From positions 11,776,501 through 11,840,500 of the forward strand of contig NC_051094.1 of the NCBI RefSeq assembly GCF_901709675.1: 64,000 bases of DNA. Direction: 5' to 3'. The notes under the pieces were generated by a model. It saw nothing but the letters and a program-made list of their open reading frames with translations. It did no database searches and was not told where the DNA came from. Origin of the DNA: Syngnathus acus (Eukaryota; Chordata; Actinopteri; Syngnathiformes; Syngnathidae). Below, piece after piece: positions 1-46,000 of the stretch (position 1 is the stretch's first letter; each line of letters begins with the position of its first letter). A program made the position numbers and the translations under genes.

Positions 1-2720
1 AAGTGTTATAATGAACTCATTTAATTTGCATGGACTGAACTGATTTGTACAAAGAGAGTTGATGCCAGTCAATTAGTTGCAATCATTTGTAAAATCACAG
101 TTTTTCAAGTTGTAATGCAATTTTTGTTTTGTTTTTGATAGCAAATCAGTCCAACTTGTTAGAGTAATCACAGAGATTGCTACCTGTAAAAAATGCTCAG
201 CCGAGATTTCCAATATCCCCATTTTGACCATTTAACTGTGACACTGTTTATTAGAATTAAAATAATCCCAAAAACATTTCATTTAATTAAAATATTTTTA
301 TATTATAAATAGAATAATCACATTCTCAGTATTTTGTACATACTCTATATTAAAATTATGCACTTTCAACATTCTGTTAGTTTTTTGCAAATGTTTGTAG
401 GGCAAAATCATAATTCTCTGATTTGCCAATGAAAAGAATGACATATGCATGTCGCACTCTCTTGAAAGACAAACTAGGGGATAATTGCACAATGCCCTGG
501 AGGGAACACATTAACACAATAGGGATTGTGAGACTTCAGTATTTACATGTTGAAACGTATGCATTTAGCATTGACTGCTGTTGTTCCCCTTGCTCAATGC
601 ACAGTCATGACTAATGTTGTCTAATTTGTATTTTAATAACTCCCAGCACCAGAAAAAAGAATTTTGTGTTTAACCAAAGCATCATTTTTGCAGTGCTGTC
701 GGTTTGCAGCTTTCTCCTTACCTAAAGAAAACCAACAATGAGTCGATACTTCATCGTATTTCATTGTTGTGTTAACTAAACAACCTTTCCACCTAAAAAC
801 AAATACAGGATACAAGTAGTACACTAAAACCTCTTTGCTCTTCCCAGTCAGCTTTACTGCGACATTTACCAAAGCAGCCTGTGTTTACACGTTCTGGAGA
901 AAGTAGGGCATTCAAGATGATAGTTAACCCAGGTTTTAGCGACTCTGTCATGCTCATGCAATAGTTGTTTTTTTGTTCAGGTTTTATTTTTTTGCCTGAC
1001 AAACCTTCTGGCTTTAGCTGGTCTACAAGCTGAGGGCATCATCTGTCACTTTTGCACCATTGTTGAGCAGTTATATAAGTCTCTGAGGTCACGCAGCGGA
1101 CCGCTATTCTTTAATCACCATGCTGTTATGAAATGTGACGCGTTATTTGCATGTCGTCTTTATTATTTATACACTTCCGGTTGTATGTGAAAGATTGTTT
1201 TTCTTGCTTCATTGCCAAACTGATCTTTCACTCCCCTAAAATAAGCCTGAACAATATAAGAATCATGTGAAATTAGTGTAAAACTTGCAGTATGAGAATC
1301 TACAAGAACAAAACATTCTATTATTTATCATTTTCATGTTTTAGGGTCTGTATCAATAATTTAAGATGTTACAAACTACATTTGCACTGTTGTCTATCCA
1401 AGTTGTTCAAAGTATGAATTTGCTCTCTTCATGACATTACAATTTTTTTTTTTCCCCTGAAACTGCAGTAGACCACAAAAGTACTGTACTGTTTTTTGGC
1501 TGTGAGTTTTATTAGATGGTTTCACATTTGTTTTTCCACAACATTTTTAGCCTTTACAATTCTTAGGTTATACATACTGTATGTTAAGACTTAAGTCACT
1601 TATGTTATGAAGGACCATTATTAAGGAATGAATAAGCAGTACTCCAATAATAGTTGTAATAAAAGTTGTTTGTAAAAAAAAATAGCGTTTCAAGAATCCT
1701 ATTATGAAATAATCACCATGATGTGAATTTATTTTAATACAGTGTAATGAGTAAATGCTGAGTTAACACAAAAATTGTTAAGATTTTTTTTATGGTACAC
1801 ATTTTCACAAACAATGTGATTTATTCCTCGTAGTAAATAAATAAAGACGTCTCTGGAAGGCAAATCAAAGATAAAATCATATACAGAAAAAAGATGACAT
1901 GATAACGATGATATCACCTCAAGGCACTTACTCAGTGTCTGATATCGTCCATATATGTCCCCAAGGGGCTTGTTTGTTTGATAGCTCGAGCTTGCATGGT
2001 AAGTGATGTAATATATTAATCTGTGTCATAATGCTTATTTCTTTTGACATTTCAGCTCTGCAACCACAGTTCTCAGCATCCACATTCAATTTCTTGTAAC
2101 AAATAGCCATTTGAAAACCACACGCATAAAACGTAATGCCCCTTTGACATGTATGGCAGGAAATCTTGTACCATCTCCCTTAACCCTTCTTTAAAGCTGA
2201 CCTTTCCTGTCTCTGGGCTATTTACCACCCAAGACTTCTCGTACCGTGGGGATTTTTATTATCAGTGCTCTCCATTTGTCTGACTTAATTCAGAGCAGTC
2301 ACAGATCGTACCGGAGCATGCTGTGTATTTACTCTCTGGTATGATGAATGAGCACTTGTGACAAGGTTCAGCATCATCTTTGTGCTAGGGGTAATGAACG
2401 ACGGGTAAAAAGTACTACCTTGGAGAACTCTGAGCACCAGCCGGAAACTTTAAGAAGTTTACAGTAGAGCTCAGCCTTGGTAGAGAGTGAGAAGAATAAA
2501 ATAGAAAGGTGATACAATAGACAAAATAGAACAATGTCCTGAGAGCTAAACACGAATGGACTTGACATTTTGAACAATCTCTCTTGGGTAAATGTCACAG
2601 ATTGCAACTGTTTGTTATCATTAGGGCAGACTGTGGGTTCAACAAGCATATTTTTATACATTCACACAAACTCACGTACCTTGGCTCATCATTTACCCTC
2701 TCTTTTCTGCACTCAACTAG
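1..2720. other. tmem132c intron, 3' part
   Basis: Intronic sequence upstream of the first visible exon. It is AT-rich with short homopolymers. I see no exon, RNA gene or intact mobile element. Open frames here are short and unlike known proteins. Confidence 0.6.
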
Positions 2721-35182
<32,462 letters not shown>

Positions 35183-35640
35183 TACTGCACACTGATGCAC
35201 TCGTAACAACTCACCCTTTTGCCTTTCAGGGAAAAGTGGGTTTGGATTTAAAGTGAACTCGGACATTTGAGTGAAAATCATATCCAACCTGCCAAAGGCG
35301 CAATGACATCAAGGCTTGTTACTTTGCCACAAATGTAATTCGACATAAAAATGACATTATTCAACGAGGACTCGGTGGTATATATATTTCTTCTTTTGTT
35401 CCTCAGTTTTTGTTGTATTATTACAGGATTAGTTATTTTCCCAGTAGTGATCTGCTGCCGACAAAGCTGTGAAATTCAGATGGCATGTAGATTTTTTTTT
35501 TATTTAAAAAAGGATGTTCTGAATGTGTAGGCACAAATGTTTGGGAGAATTGTGTAACATTTTGATTCTCAATTTCTCCCACCAAGTTGTAACTGTTTCA
35601 GGAAAATAAAAGACCAAACGAAATGTGTGCATGTCGTTGG
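35183..35640 (+). promoter_or_regulatory. tmem132c: tmem132c 3' UTR with polyadenylation signal
   Basis: Canonical AATAAA at 35605-35610, about 425 bases after the stop, followed by a GT-rich stretch (aatgtgtgcatgtcgttgg, about 35621-35639). This is the usual layout of a cleavage site and its downstream element. Transcript end is inferred, not shown. Confidence 0.6.
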
Positions 35641-36558
35641 AAAGAAACAGGCACAATGTTTTGTTCCTCATCATCCTCCCAAACAAGGCCAAGTGTACAA
35701 CCTCATATGAAGCATTGTATTGTTGCTCTGTATATTGTATTTTCAGAACATTTAAGGAATATACAGCGATGTCAAGAGCTTGTATCAGCTTTTTATTGAG
35801 TGCCGCGTCTTCAAACATCTCATTTGTCTGGATAACTGCTGCTATTTTGTAAGCAGAGGGGTTGAGAATGGGGACCAAATTACACATTAATGCTGGTGTT
35901 AAGAGTATTTTATGTGATGCAATTTAGCCACACGGGGAGAGCTTTAGTCCTTTATTGCTGACCAATGAAGGAAAACAGTTGCCATTAAAGCATGCCTGTC
36001 TTAAAAATCAGTCCTCACAGGACAGCGAGAGCATCGAAGGGCTTTTAAATGGCTGGACAATGTGGTAATGTGACATTTCTTATGCTGCCCTTGAGTTTTG
36101 GGATCTTTGAAGAAAATACCAATTAAGGTCTTGTTAACCTCTGCCCATAGCTGCCAGGAGAGCATACTGATGGACCAAATGGGGTGTGTTCGCAAGCTTT
36201 CACTTGAAAGGAAATGAGGTATAGTTAGGAGCAAGGTTGTTTTTCACAAATGCACAAATAATCATCTTTTAAAAATGTCCCAAACAAAGGCAATCGTCTG
36301 AATAATTGTGTTTTCTCACTGAACATTATTATTGCCACAGTGGTGTCAACTGTTTTTTTAGGGGTGGCGGCTGAGGGGTGGGGGTTCTGAGTGTGTGTTA
36401 TTATTTTCCATCAAGCCGAGAAATGTTCTCATTTTCTTAACCGTTACTGGAGTGTGGCTCTGATTGTTAATCAGCAACACTCACAATATTATAGTTCGGA
36501 TGACGGGAGACCTGAGGTACTTCAGCAGCCATTAGTTCGAGTGTAATTGTGAATAAAC

Positions 36559-36612
36559 ACACACACATGCATGCATGCATGCACACACATCTATACACAC
36601 ACAAACACACTT
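36559..36612. repeat. CA/ATGC compound microsatellite
   Basis: acacacac, then four ATGC units, then further CA-rich sequence, in the tmem132c-slc15a4 gap. Confidence 0.85.
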
Positions 36613-37621
36613 GTAAGAAAGTTTTGCGGCTTTTGTGCACTTGTTTAATTAGTTCAAGCAGCTTGTTGGCTCTCGCTTATCTCATTTAGTGTTCTTGCAA
36701 TTAAACACATTATCATAAAAAAAAAAAAAAAAAAGATAAATTAGGAATAACTTGATAAAACAAAGTTTAAGTACAGAAAATGCTAAAAGAAATATTTGGA
36801 GTTAAAGCATCACCATATAAGAATATTAGTTGCACTCGATCACACACATACAGCTTCTTTTTTTTTTACTTTTTGTACTTTGGTATGTAGATGATGTGAC
36901 GTGTTCTGTTTGTGGCCCCACTAGAGGCTTTGAAGCACAAATTTAGCACCCATGAGGTAAATGTGCCGTGTTGAGATGGTGACTGCTGTGCTAAGCCAGT
37001 AGACTGTGAAGGACGAGGAGCGCCGCTGTGAGGTTTGGGACGATTTAAGTGTTGGCCGCAAGTGGGTGATGGATGGGGGGCCCGCTGCAATTAAAGCCCC
37101 ACTACGACTTCCTCTGACCACAATCAGTGGCGTTAACATCTTCAGGTAAGAAAAAAAGCATTCCAGCATCTTTACCCCCTCAGGTTCTGCTTTAAAACAG
37201 CACTGGAGAATAATGATTCCATTCTTGGAGGATGGAAACTGAACACTTGCTCAGCTAAGTCTAGACTACCCTGGAATAAAAGTGAGCAGGATTTCCCCGA
37301 GGCCTTCATCTTAAATGGACTTTTAATGAAATTAATGATGTGAGCACAACAAGCTCTCACTAATGCTTGGCAGTTCTCCCTGTGGTCCGTGTTTGCAATT
37401 TCCAAATGATTCACAGCCTGATTAGTTTTTTTTTTCCTCTAGAGACGTTTTTTTAAATAAGTGCACCGCAGCTTTAATATAACTTGGAATTACACAGAAA
37501 CATGGCAAAGTCACTGAAAATCAACAACACAATTTTATCAAAGAAAGAAAAAGACTTCAGTCCACATTTTCTTCACCGATGTAATGCCTTTTCTGGAAAG
37601 TGACTATAAACTTTATGATTA

Positions 37622-37905
37622 ATTATATCCATCCATCTACGGTATTTTCTATAACACTTACCGTCACTATGTTTGTGGGTGTGCTGCAGCCTGCCCCAGT
37701 TGAATTTGTATGCACAGGCACTTTGAACTGGTTGCCAGCCAATCACAGAGCACAAAAACACATTCACACCAAATGCAAGAATCACACATGAGAAATCCCA
37801 TATGAGCACAGGGAGAAAATGGAAATTCCATCAGAGGAAAGCCGCAGCCATGATTCAAACCCCCAACCGCGAAAATGTGAGAAGAGTGTGCTGCCAATTG
37901 CTTGA
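37622..37905 (-). mobile_element. tRNA-derived SINE, reverse-oriented copy
   Basis: Reads on the minus strand as the same family as the copy at 37985. On the plus strand it begins with the tail (atccatccatctacgg), includes actggttgccagccaatcac, and ends near the head (gattcaaacccccaaccgcg, the complement of the B box). It is more diverged than its neighbour. Confidence 0.75.
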
Positions 37906-37984
37906 TGCCTATTGATTATGAATTTCTAAATATCTGCAAAATAAATTATGAAAATATGGCATATTAACTGGATTGATGTATTCT

Positions 37985-38268
37985 AGGGGCAGCACGGTGA
38001 TGCACTTGTTAGCACATCCGCCTCACAGTTCAGAGGGTGTGGGTTCGATTCCACCTCCGGACCTCCCTGTGTGGAGTCTCCCCTTGCCTACGCGGGCTTT
38101 TTCCAGGCACTCCGGTTTCCTCCCACATCCCAAAAATTGCCTTGAGTACTCAAATTGCCCATAGATGTGAGTGCGAATGGTTGTTCGCCTGTGTACCCTG
38201 CGATTGGCTGGCAACCATTTCAGGGTGTCCCCCGATGACTGCTGGGATAGTGGTACAGAAAATGGATG
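37985..38268 (+). mobile_element. tRNA-derived SINE, complete copy with target-site duplication
   Basis: The head contains gttagcacatccgcctcaca and a perfect polymerase III B box (GGTTCGATTCC, 38042-38052). The body has ctccggtttcctcccacatc and cctgcgattggctggcaacc; the tail is aaaatggatgga. Direct repeats gattgatgtattct (37971-37984) and gatcgatgtattct (38269-38282) flank it with 13 of 14 identical, the mark of retrotransposition. It lies about 80 bp from a copy of the same family in opposite orientation. Confidence 0.85.
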
Positions 38269-41200
38269 GATCGATGTATTCTGGGTGGCAAAGTCCCATT
38301 TTTAGATTGATGCAGTTTGTTTTTCTTATGTAAGGTTACAACAAAAGGGAGCTACTTTATTTTGGAAAAACAAACTTAAGAGACTTATTTCAAAATGGAT
38401 TCTCAAAGGTTGATGAGTTGCCTGAAACTTGTTTGAAGGTAAATATTTTACAAAGATATTAAAACGCGCACTCTGCAAAAAACAGCTTTAGTGAGTGCTC
38501 TTAGTATTTGAGATTCCTTCTATTATAGAACTAATGATCGCAGCAATGAGGGAATGGTGCCAAATGGAGCAGAGTGGAATTATGCGGTTCGGACTCAAAT
38601 AGAGATTAACGAAAGATGCGAAGCATCTGCTACATTACATATTTAATTGTATGGCTCAGTAAGACTGAAATGAACAGTGGAGAAACTATCTAAAAAAGAT
38701 TTGGACATATCATCAGACCAGGAAAATATTTCAAATGACTCGCAAACTTTTCCTGTTGACTGCTTAAGAGCAGACAACTTACCACAAATATATATCAGGC
38801 CTGACTCTAAAAGCCAAAGGCAAAAAAACAATTGCATTTGTTGTTCAAACCCTTCTTGAAGCTGAGGTAAGAACACTATCCACTTTGTCACTATCAGTCC
38901 TGAAGCATCGGTAGGGCTCCGTGCATGTAGCAACATATCAACCGAGACAAATCAGGGTGTTTTTGCCTAGTGGAACACTACAGAAGTTCAGGGGGTTGTC
39001 AAGAGTCACCTGGCACGGATACGGTAAGAGGATGAGATATATTTATCCTGATACCTGTACCTTCTTATGGAGGTCAAGCTCCACTATGAAAATGTTACTG
39101 TGTAACTGGGCCTGCAAAATGAATATATTATTTAAATTATTTTCTTAGCCCCTTCAACGTATCGGTCAATACGTCCTTTACCACCGGAAGAATATTTAAA
39201 TGATAAGCATGGGTCAGGGGGTGACTGGTCTGACTGCAGAGCAGAGTAGAGGTGTAAGAAAAATAGTCTTTTGCAACATTATTGATATGTAGTGTATAGT
39301 TTAACTACATCCAAACTTCAAGTACATATTTATGTTTTATGTCCCCAGGGCACTTGTTTTTCAATCAGGTTTATTATAGTTAACAAAAGCTAATCTTGGG
39401 GGGAAAAAATGCATTTTTGTTAACAAAGTAAAGTAAAAATAACAATGACGTAACAAAAACTAACTGAAAGTATATATTACATTTATTAAACTATAATTAT
39501 TATATTATATATATGAACGTTTGGATTTCATTGAGGAAGAAAAAAGTGTAGTTAACTTTATTATAAAGTAATACTTAGTGTTCTTTTTTATTTGTTAAAT
39601 CTTGTATTCGACAAAAACAAATACTAAAACTAATAAAAAATAAAAACTGACCGTAGCCCTGAACCGAGATTCAAACTCAGAATCTCTCAACTGTGTGGTA
39701 GACATGTTTATTACCGTTGCCTGACAACGATTTGCATCCAATCATGTCATTTACCAAAGGAGGAAAGCAAATTAGAAAACACTCATGTAATTTTCAAGAA
39801 ATATAACATATGGAGAAAATGTCTCCTTTATGTATTCATCTTTAATTATAGCTCCAGCAGTGTCTTTATTGCAAGGATCATGTCTCTACGTTTACAGAGG
39901 ACTTTTTCATTTGTAAATTCTGTCAAATTATATCATAATTGGAGTGAACTGGGTCATATTTAATCAGGAGCTGCTTCATGTTGACTGTGTTGTGTCATTG
40001 AAGTCTATCAAGAGACGTATCACGTTGGCTTTTGAGATGAAATATGGAGTACGACATGTCTCTAATCTGAACGCTCTTTCAGCCAACAAAAGTAGCACAT
40101 TTGCTCAATGAAGGAGTTTATAACCACTACAATCAATCAATCTGTGAGAGAGCGCTCGGATCGATGCATCTCACAGAAATGCCACCGAGATGCAGATGAA
40201 CAAAGACAACTCTGATAAGATAATTAGGCCTCTCCGTAAATGCAAGTCATTAGCACATATAATGGTTACGTCTCCTCAGCTATATTCTTAAGCACTGCCT
40301 CCTGCAGTAGTCTTACTTATTGTGAAACTGATCCCCTAATTACTGAAGGTACGTCGCTCATAAGGCAGGCGAGAGTTGGTATAACATTTAAAAGTATATA
40401 GTTGGTGCAGTAAATGCCCTGAGAATTCCATCAGGGGTTCAAATGTTGCGTTGAAGACAAAGCCCATAACTACTCCTAATAAGAATAACAGGGGTGATAT
40501 TTTCATCCAATTCTGCGCCTAGGATACTATCAATGTGTCCAGTTATTCACCTCAACATTGAGAAACACTGTCACACTTGAATTCTGAGCCTGAGGCATTA
40601 ACGTGACTTTCAAACAGGTTGTCTGTTCAGTCACAGCTACTTATAGGCCGTATTAAACGGGAAACAGCCCTCTCCGAGACTTGTCACTGTAACGCTTTGC
40701 ATTTCAGAATGATTTGTTGTGACTGTTTATTTCAATTTGTATCTGATGAAAACAAGTATAGCTTTCATTCTCAGATCAAGCACAATGTGAGGGCTTGCTA
40801 CAGCTGCAGTTGTTGCAACCTTAGCCAAGACATAGCCTGCCCAAGGGGTATTTTTGTCATATAAAAAAACAAATGAATTCCAATAAAGTCTCGTCCCTAT
40901 AATGGTATGATGATAGCTACTCAAGTTGACATGTTTGCTCTTATAAAATGTTACATTCCTATAACCCAAAAGTAACCCATTTATCCATCCATCCATCATG
41001 CATGGAAGCAGCTTTGAAATTATTAAGCAAAACTGATTTAATTTGAAACATTTTAATGGAAAAATGCCGCATCCCAAAATGGAGAATTGAGGCAAAAAAG
41101 GTAATGCAATCTAACAAGGAGTACTTGTTTAATGGATCAAACACAAATAAAAATGATCCATGATTTTACAAATATAACACATTAGCGGCACAATGAACTC

Positions 41201-42203
41201 TGATCAAAGTTCTCACAAGGCAGTTTTAAATACATGGTTTGTAAACACTTTTTCTTAATCTATCGAACCGGGTTTTCCAGATTTTGAGTGACAACACAGC
41301 ATTCCTATTCATAAAAAAACCAGAGTCAAAACAGTCAATTCTTGTGGATACATTTTTGGATCCAACATTTGCCATGCATCCTTTCAATATGGTGGAGTAG
41401 TTTTCTTCCAGTTTCAATATGTATTTCCAGCTTTTTATCAAACTTTACCTTGACTATTACAGTTTCGCCACCTAAAATAAAAATAATTATTGAGGCTTCA
41501 TTGGCATCATGTGGAGTGATCAACATTTCAACATGTAACTCTCAGTGGATTGAATATTTTTTATAAAAATGAAATGCTAAAAACACAATTTATACTCCTG
41601 TGACTCCTCCAACAAGAACCTTAATAATATAAACATTTATGAGGTCCTCAATTACAAAATGCACAACAGAATTTGCATTTTAATCCGCTCCCATTTCTGC
41701 ATATTGTCAGGAACTGACACTCTTCTAATAACCCCTCTAAATACAAGCGTGTTTAAGAAAAAGTACATTTACAATTTAAAAAAAAATAAAAATAAAAAAT
41801 CATTGTAAATATTTGACACAATGTTGATGCTTAACCCATGGTCAGGGGTGAAAGTAGATAAACAAAATAGTGCAGTGCTGACTGAATAACAAAAACTGTG
41901 CCTTTTAAAAAGCAAGATTTCTATGATATATAAAAATGAGACTGAGATAAATTACTTCAATGTTTCTTCCACATTAATGTGACCTTCAACCTGCAGAACT
42001 CAATTGAGAAAATAGTAATTTAAAAAACGGAGGTCATCTGGCTGCAGAAGCGAGCAAACCCTGTCACTTTCAAAATCATAACAGTTGTTGACACATTTTT
42101 AAAATTCTAAAATTTAGAGTGCCTCGCAATGCAAAATTCTAGTCGGCTTCTTCTGACTTGGTGGGAATTCCATCAGTACTATTTTCAATCCACTGTATAT
42201 AAG

Positions 42204-42209
42204 TTTATT
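42204..42209 (-). promoter_or_regulatory. slc15a4: Candidate slc15a4 polyadenylation signal
   Basis: AATAAA on the minus strand (TTTATT on plus), about 0.7 kb past the slc15a4 stop. It is the clearest hexamer I noticed in the expected 3' UTR. Other A/T-rich hexamers further on could be used instead. Confidence 0.35.
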
Positions 42210-42916
42210 TTTTGCCACATATTTGGGAGTGTCTTTTTCTTCTGTGTATGATGAAGCTTCCTTCTTGCCTCTCTACCACATAGTCCCAACATCTGAAGAA
42301 GATTGTAAAAAATGTCCCGAATAGTCTATTAGATTATCTGAACTTTACTTGGGGGTTAATCAAAAGCATTTTTAAATGGTGGCAGTATGCGCCAAATTCC
42401 ATGTGATTGGTTAATTCTAACAGCACCCGCATGCCTACTTAGAAGACGATGATGTCCACATTTGTTCACCCACACTATATCTTTCATTTGTACTTAACCT
42501 CTCAAAATGTATTTTTTTTTTTAGGTTTACGTATTATACATCTCATTATTTTAATAACATTCATAAAAGATTATATTTTCATAATCAAAACTTGCATCTG
42601 AAAAAGGTATGTATACTTATTTAACTGAAATCTTCTGACACCATTGCAGGTCTAGAGCAAATAAAGGCAACATATTTAGATAATAGGAGTAGATGTGTGA
42701 CGGAACTCCTGCATTAGGCACAACATTTTTCCCGAGGTGTGTTTCAAGCCATGCGGTCTTTGAAAAACATTTTTAAAGGAAACCAGAACACTTAAAACAT
42801 AATATAAACAGTGAGTGGGGAACTTTAGGATCTGACTAGTAAGTACCGTATGTACATCCAGATGACTCGTAATTGGACTGGTAGGATGTGAGCATTACAG
42901 GCCATGTGTACCAGGA

Positions 42917-43068
42917 TCAGGATGAGATGTGTCTTTGCCTTTGGCTTCCTGCTCGGCCCCTCTGCTTGTCATATTTAAAAGTGACGATAAGGAAGATGAG
43001 AAGAGTGACACCCTGAATCCCAGCCAGGAGAAAGAAGTAGTAGTGCAGGGAGCAGTCATTGATGTTTC
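42917..43068 (-). CDS. slc15a4: slc15a4 exon 8 (C-terminus)
   Basis: Terminal coding exon after the acceptor gtctctctag. It reads [20 protein letters not shown] (human [20 protein letters not shown]), then [20 protein letters not shown], and ends at TGA (42919-42917). The short, basic, polar tail is poorly conserved, as in other species. Confidence 0.93.
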
Positions 43069-46000
43069 CTAGAGAGACAGAGAGAGAAAACAGGACAGTC
43101 TTTATTTTTCACTTCTGTTGCAAGTTCAGGTATGTGATAGTTTTTCACAGAGTGGATGACTGACAAAATGACACAAGTAAAGTAAATGAGGATCAAAAGA
43201 GGCCATCTTGCAATGTCCCTACTCTACATGTTGTAAAAGAATACTGCAGACGTGCTGCGTAACAACAGGTTGTTAATTTTTTTGACAAACAACATCCTGT
43301 TTTGTACCGAGGGTCTCAGCCAAGACAAAACTGTCAGGAGAAACCATTCAGCAAGCTGCCTTCTTACATTTCAACTCACTTTTCAAAAACAAATACGGTT
43401 GATCTCCCATTTTGGAGCTACAAAAACAAAGTAATGAGTGAAGAATCAGAACATACAGATCAACGTGGGTGTCTTTGATACCTATTAAAAGAAATTGAAA
43501 CTTGTTTTCCCCTGGGAATGGGACACAACAAAGTACTTAAAATAAAAGTCTTAAAAAATAGATAAATAAAAAAAATATTAAAATAAAAATAAAATACAAC
43601 ACATTAATTTGTGGAACTCACCTATGGTTAAAAAACCCATCAAACCTTACATCAAAAGTACAGTGAAATGTTGCATTCAAGCAAAGTTGGAAATCAGACT
43701 TTTCTCCCGAGGAAAAGTTCATTAGAATGCCCCTTTGAACTGGGAGGTCCAAGTAGCTTACGATCGGCAAATTCTTAAATGTACCGTTATGGTACATAGT
43801 ATGGCACTCTTGATGCAATCATAGTTATTCCTCAACAGAAACAAATTGTTTACAGCATGTTCTGTAGTGAAATGGTGTCCTTATGACCAAAATAGAATCA
43901 AAATTTGCATTAAACATACTCATTGTGATTTATTTTTTGTTTCATATTAATTTTATTACCATACTGTACGTAGGTCACTTACATTATGTGTATAAATGTT
44001 CAAACGATTTTAGCAAACAGCTGCATAAGCAGCACAATCACAGCAAGCCATTCCATAGGCATGGAAATGTGTCGTGCAAGGATTTGCCAATCGATTTGCT
44101 GTTGTCAACAAGCACTACATAGCACAATTTCCACCATTGCAGCAGGCATATTCACTTCCCCACATCGGAGGCATGATGTCATAAGAGATTCTGTGCTAAC
44201 ACAAAACCCCTCATGTTCTTGTACATGATTTAACGCCTTGTTCTTTCCTGCTGATCAAACAACAGGATTAACTCGTATGAAACATCTTTGAGATTTACGT
44301 GATCTGTCACACTCAGTAGAGCGTCACAACATGGCAATGTGCTTGCACAAGTTTTTTTTTATAAGTCTCTGTTGTGTGCACAGCCGTTTGGTAATTAGAC
44401 ATTCAATCGAGAAAAGAATCACTGGGATGACAGGATGCAACGTACACAACTGAGACGTCTGTTGATGCGCCTTCAACACAACAGTGTTGATCTTTGATGA
44501 GCACTGGTGAATGACTGTGATGTTGTGCCACAGCATTCATAAAAGACAACACGCAGAGACAATAATCTGTCGTATGCCATGTTGAGTCTGTCATCATCTT
44601 GATCTGGTCAAATGTTTACACTATGACAGGTGGACCAAAATACCAAAAAGCTGTGTAAATAATTCATAAAGCGGGAAACAATGTGGTTCACAGATGAGAG
44701 ATGAAGCAAAATGGGGGCACTACGAACACACTTGGATTGTCATCCAAATCCAATAAACTAATTTAAAAGATTATAAAGTCAAGAGTCATACAGCTGCAGT
44801 CTTAATTAATAGTCTTAACTCATATTCTGTACATTCGTCAAAGGTTTGAGGGGAAATCAATCAGATCGTTGTTTCAGCTATATGTTTTCTGTTCGTACTG
44901 CAAGTTAGAGCCCATGGTAAGTAAGCCTATTGTTATATAAAAGACCTCCATTAAAATGCTGACATTTCACTCAATGTGACCCTAAATTGCTTCAGTGGGA
45001 TGTGCGAATGGCATCTGCTCATAATATCTTCAAAAGTCCTGGACATCTGATATTAGATTCGGACAACTTGAAGCTCATTTGTCATCATGGGACTAGAACA
45101 GTTCAGAAAAGAACTCACTCTAAAATACATTTAGCCACATAAAAGAATTTTAAATCAAATAGAGAAAATGATATTATGCTTGTGATAGTAATAACAATTT
45201 ACTCGCCAAAGAATTCTGCCCCCCTCAAAAAATTGGGACCACTGCCTTAATTCATGAATAGGACAGTACAGTAGTATAATATATTACTACTACATATTAT
45301 GTTATTTTATATTATTCTGATTATGATTAATGATTGTTATTGTCATCATTTATATACTCATAAAAACACAAAGTGTGAGAGAGAAAAAACAAGGGTTGAT
45401 TTTGATGAACTTTCATTTCTGATTAAAGAAACGTATAAAAAAAAATGTTGACCAGTGTTTTCATCTTTGTATGGGAAAAAATCTTCTAAAGCCTTGATTG
45501 AATATTGTGCCAGCTGCCATAATGTGTGGGTGGTTTGTGGACCAGGTAAGTACTGTGATGCCCTATTTAAAACACCGGTCCACATTCAGGGAGATAATCT
45601 TCAGAGCTCAAACTTTAGCATTGATTAAATCATCATAAAATATATTACTTCTCTATGCTACTCAATTATTGAACACAGGTAGAATGAAGTCAGCTGAAGA
45701 TATTTTCCTGAATCTATCTAATAATCTATTTTAATTTAAAACATTATATGCTTTGAAGATTTAACCTCTATCTTCTTGCTATGCAAACTGTTTTGGTTGA
45801 CATGTGTGTTCGTGGAATGTACTTCAACAAATTTAAACGCAAGTTATCTAGTCATCCATGAATCCAAACTGTCAGCAAAATGACTGCTTGTTTCTTTGTA
45901 AACACACCTGCCAACGACATCAAACAGGGAATTGCAGCTTTTCCAACATGATGGAAAGACACTTTTGAGACTGGAACTTTTAAATGCAACACTCCACACA

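Larger units (their letters stand above)
35641..42200. other. Intergenic region between tmem132c and slc15a4 (tail to tail)
   Basis: No gene recognised. It contains a CA/ATGC microsatellite (36559-36612), a poly-A run near 36717, an inverted pair of SINE copies (37622-37905 and 37985-38268) and a relatively complex block at about 39990-40390. The rest is AT-rich without recognisable content. Confidence 0.55.

Noticed and set aside
38042-38052. tRNA gene suggested by a perfect B box
   Set aside because: The surrounding sequence does not fold into a tRNA and continues into a SINE body and tail flanked by a target-site duplication.
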